A DNA stretch of 64,000 nt from Acidaminobacter hydrogenoformans DSM 2784. Lineage in GTDB: Bacteria; Bacillota; Clostridia; Peptostreptococcales; Acidaminobacteraceae. Shown in pieces: positions 25,206 to 33,299 of this stretch. Made by a program: the position numbers and the translations under genes. The stretch's first letter is position 1; every line of letters begins with the position of its first letter. The notes under the pieces were generated by a model. It saw nothing but the letters and a program-made list of their open reading frames with translations, was not told the origin of the DNA and did no database searches. The DNA lies in the NCBI RefSeq assembly GCF_900103005.1, contig NZ_FMWL01000016.1, forward strand, positions 1 to 64,000, given 5' to 3'.

Positions 25206-25922
25206 ATGACAAAAAAGCTGAATCGTGGAGAAACACCAAGAATGGCTGTGAAAGCCCGGGCATATAAAAAAAAGAACCGTCTCCTGACGCTGCTCTCTGT
25301 TTGCCTGGCGGCTGCAGGGGTCGGCTTGACAGGGTTTGCGCTCTATAAGCTTGAAATGCTGCCCTTCAGTCTCACCGCAGTTGAACAAACTTTGGTCGTC
25401 AATCAGGATTTGTTCGTCGAGCAGCAAGAAGTTTTTGTGAATCTTAAAAACCAGCTTCATATTCCAGAAGCATCGATTCACAGCACAAAGCCCGAGAAAT
25501 CGACAGCGTTCCAAAATATCATGGAGGGCGACTTCATAGGCACCCTTCAGATCCCAGCGCTGGACCAGTCCTTTCCTATCCTACACGGCACCAGTGACGA
25601 ACACCTGAAAGCGGGCGTTGGTCATTATGCACAAAGCGTGATGCCCGGCGAGGAAGACAACTGTGTTCTTTCCGGACATCGCGATACAGTTTTTTCAGAT
25701 CTGGGAGACTTGATTGCGGGGGACCTGTTGATCATAGAAATGGCGGATCGTCTGTTCACCTATCAAATCAGCGGCACACGCATTGTCGACAAAGAAGACC
25801 GTACAGTGATTGTTCCTACTGATCATGCTGTGCTTACCCTCACGACGTGCTATCCCTTTGCTTTTATTGGAAACGCTCCGCAGCGGTATGTTGTCACGGC
25901 GGATTTGGTGGATAACGAGTAG
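25206..25922 (+). CDS. Class D sortase
   Basis: A 238-residue membrane-anchored transpeptidase. It has a basic N-terminus, one membrane segment (about residues 26-47), and a catalytic domain with His158 (LSGHRDTVF), Cys215 (TLTTCYPF) and Arg227 (NAPQRYVV). It should cleave MPDTA in the protein encoded directly upstream and attach it to the cell wall. The ATG at 25206 follows the substrate gene stop by 4 bases with only a weak AGG site, so translational coupling is likely. A strong terminator follows at 26028-26062. Confidence 0.93.
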   Translation: MTKKLNRGETPRMAVKARAYKKKNRLLTLLSVCLAAAGVGLTGFALYKLEMLPFSLTAVEQTLVVNQDLFVEQQEVFVNLKNQLHIPEASIHSTKPEKSTAFQNIMEGDFIGTLQIPALDQSFPILHGTSDEHLKAGVGHYAQSVMPGEEDNCVLSGHRDTVFSDLGDLIAGDLLIIEMADRLFTYQISGTRIVDKEDRTVIVPTDHAVLTLTTCYPFAFIGNAPQRYVVTADLVDNE

Positions 25923-25960
25923 CATTTGGCGAAAAGCCTGATTGCTTTGTAAAGCTTTTC

Positions 25961-25973
25961 TGCCGATGGTCAT
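25961..25973 (+). repeat. Single GCCGATGGTC copy after the sortase gene
   Basis: TGCCGATGGTCAT lies 39 bases after the sortase stop, preceded by AAAGCTTTTC, a context also seen beside the copies at 22819 and 27985. No inverted partner is present. Confidence 0.8.
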
Positions 25974-26027
25974 ACAAACAGCTCCACAACAAAAATGTTA
26001 TATTTTGGAAGTCTATATGCTTTATTT

Positions 26028-26062
26028 GCCCACCATTGATGTTTTGATGGTGGGCTTTTTTT
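26028..26062 (+). terminator. Terminator of the DUF3494-sortase operon
   Basis: GCCCACCAT and ATGGTGGGC pair around a 10-base loop, followed by seven T. Confidence 0.93.
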
Positions 26063-26155
26063 GTTTTGTTAATGGAAAAAGAAGGAAGAAAAAGGAACCA
26101 GAAACTGCGCCTATCGCACCGTTTTCCGAAACGCTCCTCACACCCCTTCTCCCCC

Positions 26156-27163
26156 CTATTTCCTCGTCCCCAAAATCCTTTCCTCAAGCTCCGCCAGCGC
26201 CACTTTCGTTTTTTCATCCAGCCTCGAATATACTTCCGAGCGGGCTTTCAGCGCCTCCACTTCCCTGCTGGTCTTCATTTTATTATTCATGATCTCTCGC
26301 CAGTAAACCTTCTTGTTCTTGATGTAGAGATCATAATCTACAATCCGCGTGCCATCGGAAAGATGCTCAAGGCCAAATATAATTCTTTTAAATTCGCTTG
26401 GCTTAACAAAGGTAAGAAAATGGACACTGTAAACTTCTACAGGAAAGAGAAATTTTGGATAATCCTTTGACCAGGCCTCACCAATCACAATACCGAGCTC
26501 GAGAGAATCCAGCACCTCCATCAACCGCTCGTGATGCAGCTGAAAAGCGCCGTACACATCATAAATGCGTATTTCAAGCTCATGCCAATCTTTCTTGTCG
26601 AGCCCGCTGTTCAAGTAACGAAATGCTTCCATGGTCAGATCACGATGAAGCGCTGCGTAATCCTGATTCAGGCTCAGGAAGTTGTGGTGCATATCGCTGA
26701 ACTTAGCGGTCCGGCTGAGGGGTTTGTCCGTTAACCCAATAATTGTGGTGGCTTCACAACCACTCTCAATACAGTAATTAAACGACCCCACCTTACCGCC
26801 AAAGTCCCTTTGAATACGCAGCAGCATTTGTTCCATGTCGCCTACTGCTCTCATGAGAACCGTTTGCGGCGCCGGCCTGATCGCATCAATCAACCGACTC
26901 CCATTTTGCTCAACCAAGCGGCAAAGTACCTTCGCCACATCATTTCTGATTAAGAGCGCATCCGTCACATCGCTTTTATTGACATTTGGCTTCAGCTCAG
27001 AGAACAAGTAAATTATTGTATTGAACTCATCCGACTTATCAAAGATCACATCCACATCCAAAATCTCAGCTTTAAATTTTTCGTTCATAAAATCAATGAA
27101 TTCACATCGCTTTGAGGTGCCAATAAACAACATACGCGGACCATTTCTAAGCAGGGATACCAT
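26156..27163 (-). CDS. Conserved-looking protein of unknown function
   Basis: A 335-residue soluble protein with no signal peptide or membrane segment. ATG 27163 fits GGAGGTGA; an in-frame start further upstream lacks one. The N-terminal half (LLRNGPRMLFIGTSKRCEF...) alternates strands and helices in an alpha/beta pattern. The last 40 residues are charged and helical (ALKARSEVYSRLDEKTKVALAEL). No catalytic motif recognised. It follows the metallophosphoesterase gene's stop region (27211) by 47 bases and may be cotranscribed with it. Confidence 0.7.
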   Translation of the reverse strand: MVSLLRNGPRMLFIGTSKRCEFIDFMNEKFKAEILDVDVIFDKSDEFNTIIYLFSELKPNVNKSDVTDALLIRNDVAKVLCRLVEQNGSRLIDAIRPAPQTVLMRAVGDMEQMLLRIQRDFGGKVGSFNYCIESGCEATTIIGLTDKPLSRTAKFSDMHHNFLSLNQDYAALHRDLTMEAFRYLNSGLDKKDWHELEIRIYDVYGAFQLHHERLMEVLDSLELGIVIGEAWSKDYPKFLFPVEVYSVHFLTFVKPSEFKRIIFGLEHLSDGTRIVDYDLYIKNKKVYWREIMNNKMKTSREVEALKARSEVYSRLDEKTKVALAELEERILGTRK

Positions 27164-27210
27164 TACTTCACCTCCAAATGAACTGCAGACTAAAGACAAC
27201 AGACAACAGA

Positions 27211-27840
27211 CTACAGACGCAACCTTTTTCGATTCAACCGCTCATTATCCGTGCCTATTGGGTACTTGATCACAAAAACCGCCCCCGTAGAAAGATCAAT
27301 CAAATGCATGGCCTCAATACCGTTAAGATTTTTTGCCTTATAAGACTGAAGACTCTTTAATGATAAGTCATGACCGTAAAGCGCGAAGTCAGGCATTTTC
27401 GACGCCGCAGCATCAAACGCAGCATCATGATAGTGAGCGCATAAAATTTCATTGCCATGAAAGCTTTTTATGACCGCATCCTGATATACCTCTGCGCGGC
27501 CAGCGTGCTTGCTGACGACCTTAAAATTGTCATGGTTCCCAAGGGTGAATACCACCGTTTCAGCAGCGCTTTGATTTACAATCCGCATGAGCTTTATGAC
27601 CGCTTTCTCATAGCTGTCCAGCAGGCTCGGACGATTTTCAAGCTTCAAATCATCCGCAAGGTCCCCGGTGTGAATGATAACATTGGGCTTCAAAATGTCC
27701 AGGAGCCGCTTTAATTCTGGATAGAAGGAACGTGGCGTATCGGAAATATGAAGGACGGTCGGACCTTTCGCGTGGAGGGCTGCTTGATCGATACTCACAT
27801 GCCCCATCATCTGCCACAGCAGCTTCTTGATCGTCTTCAT
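27211..27840 (-). CDS. Metallophosphoesterase
   Basis: A 209-residue calcineurin-like phosphoesterase. The metal motifs appear in order: HISDTP (a D-x-H variant in which the usual His is replaced), HTGDLAD, LGNHD, AHYH, and YGHDL. The altered first and last motifs make catalytic competence somewhat uncertain. ATG 27840 lies behind GGAGGG. The substrate is unknown. Confidence 0.82.
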   Translation of the reverse strand: MKTIKKLLWQMMGHVSIDQAALHAKGPTVLHISDTPRSFYPELKRLLDILKPNVIIHTGDLADDLKLENRPSLLDSYEKAVIKLMRIVNQSAAETVVFTLGNHDNFKVVSKHAGRAEVYQDAVIKSFHGNEILCAHYHDAAFDAAASKMPDFALYGHDLSLKSLQSYKAKNLNGIEAMHLIDLSTGAVFVIKYPIGTDNERLNRKRLRL

Positions 27841-27935
27841 CACATCCCTCCAAACCCGGATCCCCCCGGAATTATCTAACGGTTCTTACCTTACACTATA
27901 GTATCACTTATGAGGATGCTTGATGTAGGTTGAAA

Positions 27936-27994
27936 GACCATCGGCAGCGCTTCTTTGAGCTTTAAGCTTTTAGAAACATTTTATACCGATGGTC
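27936..27994 (-). terminator. Paired-repeat hairpin after the permease gene
   Basis: GACCATCGGC (27936-27945) and ACCGATGGTC (27985-27994) pair over nine of ten bases around a 39-base loop containing AGCTTTAAGCTTTT. On the minus strand it ends in TCTTTC and lies 21 bases after the permease stop, so it is probably a weak terminator of the same family as 22778-22829. Confidence 0.65.
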
Positions 27995-28015
27995 ACCACG
28001 CCCCAACCTCCCACG

Positions 28016-29440
28016 CTACACCCACCCCACCATTCTCAAGCCTGTGATCACAACGATTAAAACGCTGGACGTCACCAGCACGTAAAGCCCATTCCATTCC
28101 AGACCAACCTGAAGGGGAGACCGGGACGACACCCCGGACAACGTGATCACCGTTGCAGAGGTCGGCGACAGCGTGATCCCCATAGACCAGCTGATCCCCA
28201 GCAGAAGGGCAATGTAGGTTGACGTCACGCCAAAATCAGAACCCTGAATGGTTCCGCCAATAATCGTAATGGGGATAATAGGGTGAACGCCAAGGGCCGA
28301 CAAGACGACAATGCCAAAAACCACGACGACCGCCAGTAAAAAAGCACTGTCCCCCACGAGCCTTGAAAGGGCTACAGGTATGTAATTCCCAAGCTCTGAA
28401 AAGGTGATGCTGCTTGCAAGCATCCCGGCACCTACAAACAAGACGATCTCATTGCTCAGCTTCGTCAAACGGTTCTTGAAGTAGGATGTCTTGATGTCAT
28501 GGATCAAAACCGGCAGCCGGCCAATGAGCCCCATCCAAAGAAAAGGAAAGGTCAGCGCCGCCATGGATACCACAATGACGGTTTGGATGCCTGTCACTAC
28601 TGAGATTACAGCAATAGCTGCAATCAGAACGACACTGAACGCGCCAAGCTCAATAATCTTGTTCAGCTTCGAGCCGCCCTCCAAATGATCCATTGAATGG
28701 TCCATTGAATGATCCATTAAATGCGCTTTCGTGTCCTCAGGCAGCACGTGCTTCAGAGCTCCGGATTCATTCTCCTTAAACTTGGTCATGGCATAGCCAA
28801 TAATGCCGCTAATCACACCGCACAGAATCCCCAGCGGCGCAAACCGCCCCCAATTGGCCCCTGATACCTGGATCACCAGGGCAACAGCGGCCGTCGTTGG
28901 CGCCCAGATCGCACACGTGGCGAAGCCCCTGCTGATCGCTGAGCTCATCAGCTTCTTGTTGCGGCTGATCTCACTGGCCTGAACGATTTGATAAACCAAA
29001 GGCACGACCGCGAGGTTCACGAGCACCCCGACAAAGGCGGAGGTAAAGCTCACCATGACATAATAACGCCGGTTCGTATAAACATATCTCCTGAAAAAAT
29101 CCTGCAGCGCCGGATAATAGCCCCCATGCCGGATGGGGATGCTCAAAATGGGCACCATGGTAAACAGCGCCACCAGGTACAGGTTGCCCGTGAGCGCCTG
29201 CTTCCAGACGCTGAGCGGTGCCCGGTACAGGAGAAACAGCACTGCGCTGAGACCCAGGGAAGCGTAGCCAATCACTCTGGAAATGCCTGAAATGGCTGGC
29301 AAGCTGAGCAGCATGACTGCAATCATAAGCACGAAGCACAGCTCATTTACCAGCTCGGATTTTAAGAATAAGTTGCTCAAATACAAAAGTGAAAGGCCAA
29401 AAGTACTTAAGCTGCGGGTGCGTGTAATAATCTCGGTCAT
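28016..29440 (-). CDS. Predicted multi-span permease (ion-transporter superfamily-like)
   Basis: A 474-residue protein with about 12 hydrophobic segments arranged as two halves around a central hydrophilic loop. Two re-entrant-looking stretches (ISRGFATCAIWAPTTAAVAL and LGISWSMGITLSPTSATVIT) resemble the discontinuous helices of the ion-transporter/DcuC-ArsB superfamily. The central loop has three tandem MDH(S/L) units (LMDHSMDHSMDHLEGG), a Met/His-rich, potentially metal-binding motif. Substrate not identified. ATG 29440 follows AGGG at short spacing. Confidence 0.65.
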   Translation of the reverse strand: MTEIITRTRSLSTFGLSLLYLSNLFLKSELVNELCFVLMIAVMLLSLPAISGISRVIGYASLGLSAVLFLLYRAPLSVWKQALTGNLYLVALFTMVPILSIPIRHGGYYPALQDFFRRYVYTNRRYYVMVSFTSAFVGVLVNLAVVPLVYQIVQASEISRNKKLMSSAISRGFATCAIWAPTTAAVALVIQVSGANWGRFAPLGILCGVISGIIGYAMTKFKENESGALKHVLPEDTKAHLMDHSMDHSMDHLEGGSKLNKIIELGAFSVVLIAAIAVISVVTGIQTVIVVSMAALTFPFLWMGLIGRLPVLIHDIKTSYFKNRLTKLSNEIVLFVGAGMLASSITFSELGNYIPVALSRLVGDSAFLLAVVVVFGIVVLSALGVHPIIPITIIGGTIQGSDFGVTSTYIALLLGISWSMGITLSPTSATVITLSGVSSRSPLQVGLEWNGLYVLVTSSVLIVVITGLRMVGWV

Positions 29441-29516
29441 GATGCCCTCCCCTCTGTATGTCTTACCTTTTGAATAACGGCCAACTGTTCGCTGCGGTTT
29501 TTCCCCTTCAGGAAAA

Positions 29517-29987
29517 TTAGAGATGCTCTTTGCAAGAAATTTTTTCCACTTCCAGCTTAAACACGCAAACAGAATTCAGCATGGCCTCGGAGAAGCTCCA
29601 TTGGCTTTTTCCCGTGGTCTGCAGCATAATCTGACGCAACGCGGCTTCTTTTTCCATATTGTCTGTAACAAAGCTGATGGTGCCGCTTCCAATTACACTC
29701 TTGAAACGGGCGGAGTGACTGCAAGCCTGCGCATGCGCGACCAGCTCATAGGCCGTATCCATCTCAAAGCCGACTTTGGGACCCCGGGCAATCAGATCGA
29801 TTTTGCGGCCTTCCCGTGCGCTATGGAAATAGAGGGTGCGATTCTCTCCTTCGGACACATAACCAAAGCTCAGCGGAACTATGTAAACTTCGCCATTGTC
29901 ATTAAACCCGACCCGGCAACAGAAGCAGGCGCGCACTATTTCATCCATTGTTTTGGTGTCCTTAATTTCTCTGTCTTTTCGTCTCAT
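29517..29987 (-). CDS. NimA-like FMN-binding split-barrel protein
   Basis: A 156-residue protein of the pyridoxamine-5'-phosphate-oxidase-like fold. MRRKDREIKD, FCCRVGFNDNGEVYIVPLSFGY, LYFHSAREGRKIDLI and the late SVIGSGTISFV are typical of NimA/5-nitroimidazole reductase relatives that bind FMN. The physiological reaction is unknown. ATG 29987 is set by GGAGG eight bases upstream. Confidence 0.88.
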   Translation of the reverse strand: MRRKDREIKDTKTMDEIVRACFCCRVGFNDNGEVYIVPLSFGYVSEGENRTLYFHSAREGRKIDLIARGPKVGFEMDTAYELVAHAQACSHSARFKSVIGSGTISFVTDNMEKEAALRQIMLQTTGKSQWSFSEAMLNSVCVFKLEVEKISCKEHL

Positions 29988-30028
29988 TAAAAAAGCCTCC
30001 ACCGCTGACCTATATTGGGTTATAAGAC

Positions 30029-30073
30029 GACCATCGGCAAAATCCCTAAAAGCACAGGACGCTGCCGATGGTC
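30029..30073 (-). repeat. Perfect inverted pair of GACCATCGGCA/TGCCGATGGTC
   Basis: Eleven-base arms at 30029-30039 and 30063-30073 with a 23-base loop. On the minus strand it starts 30 bases after the DUF4256 stop and 42 bases before the NimA-like gene. The following GTCTTATAA is a weak U-tract, so termination is possible but not strong. Confidence 0.85.
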
Positions 30074-30102
30074 TTGCTATTTCAATCCGAGGTTACTCAA
30101 CC

Positions 30103-30672
30103 TCACACCCTGAGCGCACCGCGAAACCCTCTGGAGGCATAGTAAGACTCCGCACCATTATGGTACACAAAAACCGCATCATAGCGGCGGTCACAAAAGA
30201 GTGCGCCCCCGAGCGTTCTGATCTCGTCCGGCGTTTTCACCCAGCTGGACGTTTTAGTATCAAAGCTTCCAACGGTCTGCAGGTGCCGGTATTGTTCCTC
30301 CGTTAGAATCTCAATCCCCATGTCCTCCGCCATACCTAAAGCGCTGTCTTGCGGTTTATTTTCTTTCCTTGACTCGAGCGCTTCACGGTCATAGCAGACG
30401 CTTCTGCGACCCTTGGGGCTTTCCGCTGAGCAGTCATAAAAAATGAATTCACCGGTTTGTTGATCACCGCTGATCACATCCGGTTCACCGCCGGTTCTTT
30501 CCATTTCGTAAAGCGACCAAAGCTTCTCTTCATTTTTTTCAAGCTTTTCTTGTACCGGAGCCCATTCAAGCCCCTGATGACGGTGCCTGTTTTTCTCAAA
30601 ACGGCTTTTCAATAAGCTGAGTAATTCTGCGCGCTGTTCTGGTGACAATTTCGCTTTTTCTTTTTTCAACAA
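30103..30672 (-). CDS. DUF4256 family protein
   Basis: A 189-residue soluble protein matching my memory of DUF4256: LSPEQRAELLSLLKSRFEKN, GGEPDVI, FIFYDCSAESPKGRRSVCYDREAL, TEEQYRHLQ, and FDTKTSSWVKTP with an end GALFCDRRYDAVFVYHNGA. Function unknown. Two adjacent TTG codons (30672 or 30669) are the only candidates behind GGAG; no ATG fits. It lies 47 bases after the amidinohydrolase gene and may share its transcript. Confidence 0.87.
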   Translation of the reverse strand: MLKKEKAKLSPEQRAELLSLLKSRFEKNRHRHQGLEWAPVQEKLEKNEEKLWSLYEMERTGGEPDVISGDQQTGEFIFYDCSAESPKGRRSVCYDREALESRKENKPQDSALGMAEDMGIEILTEEQYRHLQTVGSFDTKTSSWVKTPDEIRTLGGALFCDRRYDAVFVYHNGAESYYASRGFRGALRV

Positions 30673-30719
30673 AACCCGCTCCTTCTTATAGCTTATACAA
30701 TTTGATTTTGGTGCGCCGC

Positions 30720-31661
30720 CTATCCCCTTTTCAGGTAGGCCGTTATGCAGTGAATCGCGCCGCGGCCTTTAAGGATTTCTGACACATCCACGGGAATAAC
30801 CTTGATGCCGTTGTCTTCCAGCAGCGCCTGCGTCCTCGGATTTCCCTCAGGCATCACCACCAGCCCTGGCTCCAGTGCGACAAAATTGCACGCGAAGGTG
30901 GAGCGCACTTCCGTGGTCGACTGCGCTTCAAGTATTTTGTACCCTTTCTTTTTCAGCACATTCAGCACGTCATAAGGCACCTGCGAGGCATGGACCAGCA
31001 CCGCGTCATGACTCGCGGTGTTCATCAGGCCGTCTATATGAATGTTGCTGTAGGGCTGCTGCATGTGCAGTATATTGGAGACGCCCATTCTGCGGAGCTC
31101 TTCAGCCACCTGGTCATAGCCGCTGCGGTTGCATCTGCTGCCTGTCGAGATCACGCAAGTCTCACGGTCCACCCACATGGCATTGGCACCTTCGAAGATT
31201 CCGTCACCATTTATGGTCTTAATAATGGGAACCCCCAATTTTGCCAGGGCCTGGGCGACATACCGCTCTTCTCCGCGGCGCGCAGACATGCCTGGCCGTG
31301 AAATTATGGCACCTTCAGGTGTCATGAGCATCAAATCTCTGCAAAAAACGGCATTGGGGCGGTCTTCCCTTTGCTCTTCCACATAATGAACCGCGACGCC
31401 ATGGTCTCTGTAAATGTTGGCAACCGCATCATGCTGCATGCGCATTAACTCAATGTCGACAGGCGCTTCCGAAAAGCGGACCTCTTTGGCATCAAATTTC
31501 TCGATCTCCTTGCCCGGGCGCCGCATCAGCACTGCCCTCAGCTTGTCCACTTCCGAGGAAACGCCCCAGTCCCCCCAGTATTCCTGCATATCGTCAATAA
31601 ACTGAGTCTCCTTTGGGAACCATTTTTCTCCGGGTATTGCGTCAATGTCCATAGTCTTCAT
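30720..31661 (-). CDS. Amidinohydrolase of the arginine deiminase/DDAH superfamily
   Basis: A 313-residue enzyme of the guanidino-group-modifying fold. Visible catalytic features are FCRDLMLM (substrate carboxylate/Asp), GDGIFEGANAMWVD (Glu), NIHIDGLMNT (His) and the nucleophile Cys in GAIHCITAYLKRG at the end. Family members hydrolyse arginine, methylated arginines or agmatine-like compounds, or transfer amidino groups. Length is between DDAH and arginine deiminase. Beside a RocR-like regulator and an aminotransferase, arginine-related catabolism is likely. ATG 31661 follows AGGAGG. Confidence 0.85.
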   Translation of the reverse strand: MKTMDIDAIPGEKWFPKETQFIDDMQEYWGDWGVSSEVDKLRAVLMRRPGKEIEKFDAKEVRFSEAPVDIELMRMQHDAVANIYRDHGVAVHYVEEQREDRPNAVFCRDLMLMTPEGAIISRPGMSARRGEERYVAQALAKLGVPIIKTINGDGIFEGANAMWVDRETCVISTGSRCNRSGYDQVAEELRRMGVSNILHMQQPYSNIHIDGLMNTASHDAVLVHASQVPYDVLNVLKKKGYKILEAQSTTEVRSTFACNFVALEPGLVVMPEGNPRTQALLEDNGIKVIPVDVSEILKGRGAIHCITAYLKRG

Positions 31662-31765
31662 GCCAGCGACCTCCTGATGTTTCATCTGGTTTCATTATAT
31701 CGTAAATTTGTCTGGCCAGGTGTTCGTGTTAAGTTGAAATAATAAAGCCGGTCAAAGATTTTTTC

Positions 31766-31776
31766 TGCCGATGGTC
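31766..31776 (+). repeat. Single TGCCGATGGTC copy
   Basis: Exact copy of the dispersed word in the gap between the aminotransferase stop and the amidinohydrolase start, without an inverted partner. Confidence 0.8.
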
Positions 31777-31930
31777 TCCCAACTACAATATATTTTTATT
31801 GTAAATCAACTTCAGGCACAGGCTACAAAACTTTGTACAAATTTGGAGCAACACAAAGAAAAGGCCTTACAGCCCGCGAGCAAGCCCATATCTGAACCTG
31901 CCCCCAACCTGCAAAGCCTTTCCTCGCCCC

Positions 31931-33283
31931 TTACCAGCCTTTTACAACCGCAAGGGCTTCATCTCCAAGCTGATTCTTGCTATAAGCTTTGACCGCCCCT
32001 TCCACAATGTCGACAGCCTTTTCCGCTGTAGCTGCATCCAATATCAAAGGCGGCTGAATCCTCAGCACATTCGAGGATAGAAACAGCATCAGCAGACCCT
32101 TCTGAAAGCACTCATAAGTAATTTTGACTGCCGCTTCAGGATCCGGAGTTTTCAGCTCTCTGTCAGCTAATAATTCAACGCCAATCGACAGACCTCTTCC
32201 CCGCACATCCCCAATGACTTGATAGTCCTTCATCAGCGCTCTGAATCGACTTTTCAAAAAATCTCCCATCATTTTGGCATTTTCAATCAAGCGCTCTTCC
32301 TCAATCGTTTCAATGGTTGCAAGGGCAGCCGCAGCTGCAACAGCGTTTCCCTGAAGCGTGAACAAATGCGCCGGCATTTCCAGCGCATTGGAAATCTCTT
32401 CCCTTGCAACAACGGCACTGATGGGAAGACCAGAGCCCAGCGCTTTACCCATAACCACAATATCTGGCTCGAGATTGAAATGTTCAAATGAAAACCAGCG
32501 CCCGGTCCTGCCCATACCTTGCTGCACCTCATCCGCGATCAGCAAGATGCCATGCTTTCTGCAGAATCGCTGGAGTGCTGTCATATAAGCCTCCGGCGGT
32601 TCAATAAATCCCATATCCCCTGCGATGGGTTCAATGAGAATTGCTGCCGTTTCTTCCGGTACAATGTAAGTCGAAAAAGCCTCTTCCAACATGGAAAAAC
32701 AAGCGAGTCCACAAGTGGAACGCGCGTGCTCCAAAGAGCACCGGAAGCAATTCGGATATGGAAGGTGCTGAAACCCAGGGAGCAAGGGACCAATGCCGCG
32801 TCGCATTTCGTGGCAAATAGCGCTCGCAGAAAGCGCGCCAAAGGTCGAGCCATGATAGGCGCCCATAAAGCTTACAATGCCTGGGCGTTTCGTATAAGCT
32901 CGGGCAAGCTTGATCGCACCATCTATGGCGTCTGAACCCGAGTGCCCAAAGCTGACCTTCTTTTTATAATCCCCTGGAACGATCCTACAAATGGCCTCGG
33001 CCAGTTTAACCTGAGGCTCGGCATAGAGATAGTCGCAGGAAAAGTGAATGTACTGATCCAGTTGTGCCTTGATGGCCTTTAGAACCCTTGGATGGCTATG
33101 GCCTGTGTTCAGCACCGCTGCACTGCTTGAGAAGTCAATATAGTCATTCCCATCCAAATCAGTAAAGCAGCTTCCCTTTCCACTTTGGATGACCATCGGA
33201 AAATAACGGGCTCTTGAAGCCCCGCAAATCACTTGATCATCTCTTGAGACAACCCGGGAAGAATTGTACAGGTTCAGCGCCAC
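31931..33283 (-). CDS. Class III (omega) aminotransferase
   Basis: A 450-residue PLP enzyme. It has the substrate-entry motif DLDGNDYIDFSSSAAVLNTGHSHP, the PLP-phosphate segment GHSGSDAIDGAIKLARA, FMGAYHGSTFGALSAS, the Asp-containing LLIADEVQQGMGRTGRWFS and the Schiff-base lysine in VMGKALGSGLP. The family covers ornithine, GABA and similar omega-amino donors. A long cysteine-rich stretch (NCFRCSLEHARSTCGLACF) sits after the second motif. Start GTG 33283 follows AGGAGG. It lies 16 bases after the transporter gene and should be cotranscribed. Confidence 0.9.
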   Translation of the reverse strand: MALNLYNSSRVVSRDDQVICGASRARYFPMVIQSGKGSCFTDLDGNDYIDFSSSAAVLNTGHSHPRVLKAIKAQLDQYIHFSCDYLYAEPQVKLAEAICRIVPGDYKKKVSFGHSGSDAIDGAIKLARAYTKRPGIVSFMGAYHGSTFGALSASAICHEMRRGIGPLLPGFQHLPYPNCFRCSLEHARSTCGLACFSMLEEAFSTYIVPEETAAILIEPIAGDMGFIEPPEAYMTALQRFCRKHGILLIADEVQQGMGRTGRWFSFEHFNLEPDIVVMGKALGSGLPISAVVAREEISNALEMPAHLFTLQGNAVAAAAALATIETIEEERLIENAKMMGDFLKSRFRALMKDYQVIGDVRGRGLSIGVELLADRELKTPDPEAAVKITYECFQKGLLMLFLSSNVLRIQPPLILDAATAEKAVDIVEGAVKAYSKNQLGDEALAVVKGW

Positions 33284-33299
33284 ACCGCCGCCTCCTTTC

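Noticed and set aside
31771..31992. 73-codon plus-strand frame overlapping the aminotransferase end
   Set aside because: It overlaps a well-supported gene on the other strand and has low-complexity Gln/Leu/Pro composition without a ribosome site.
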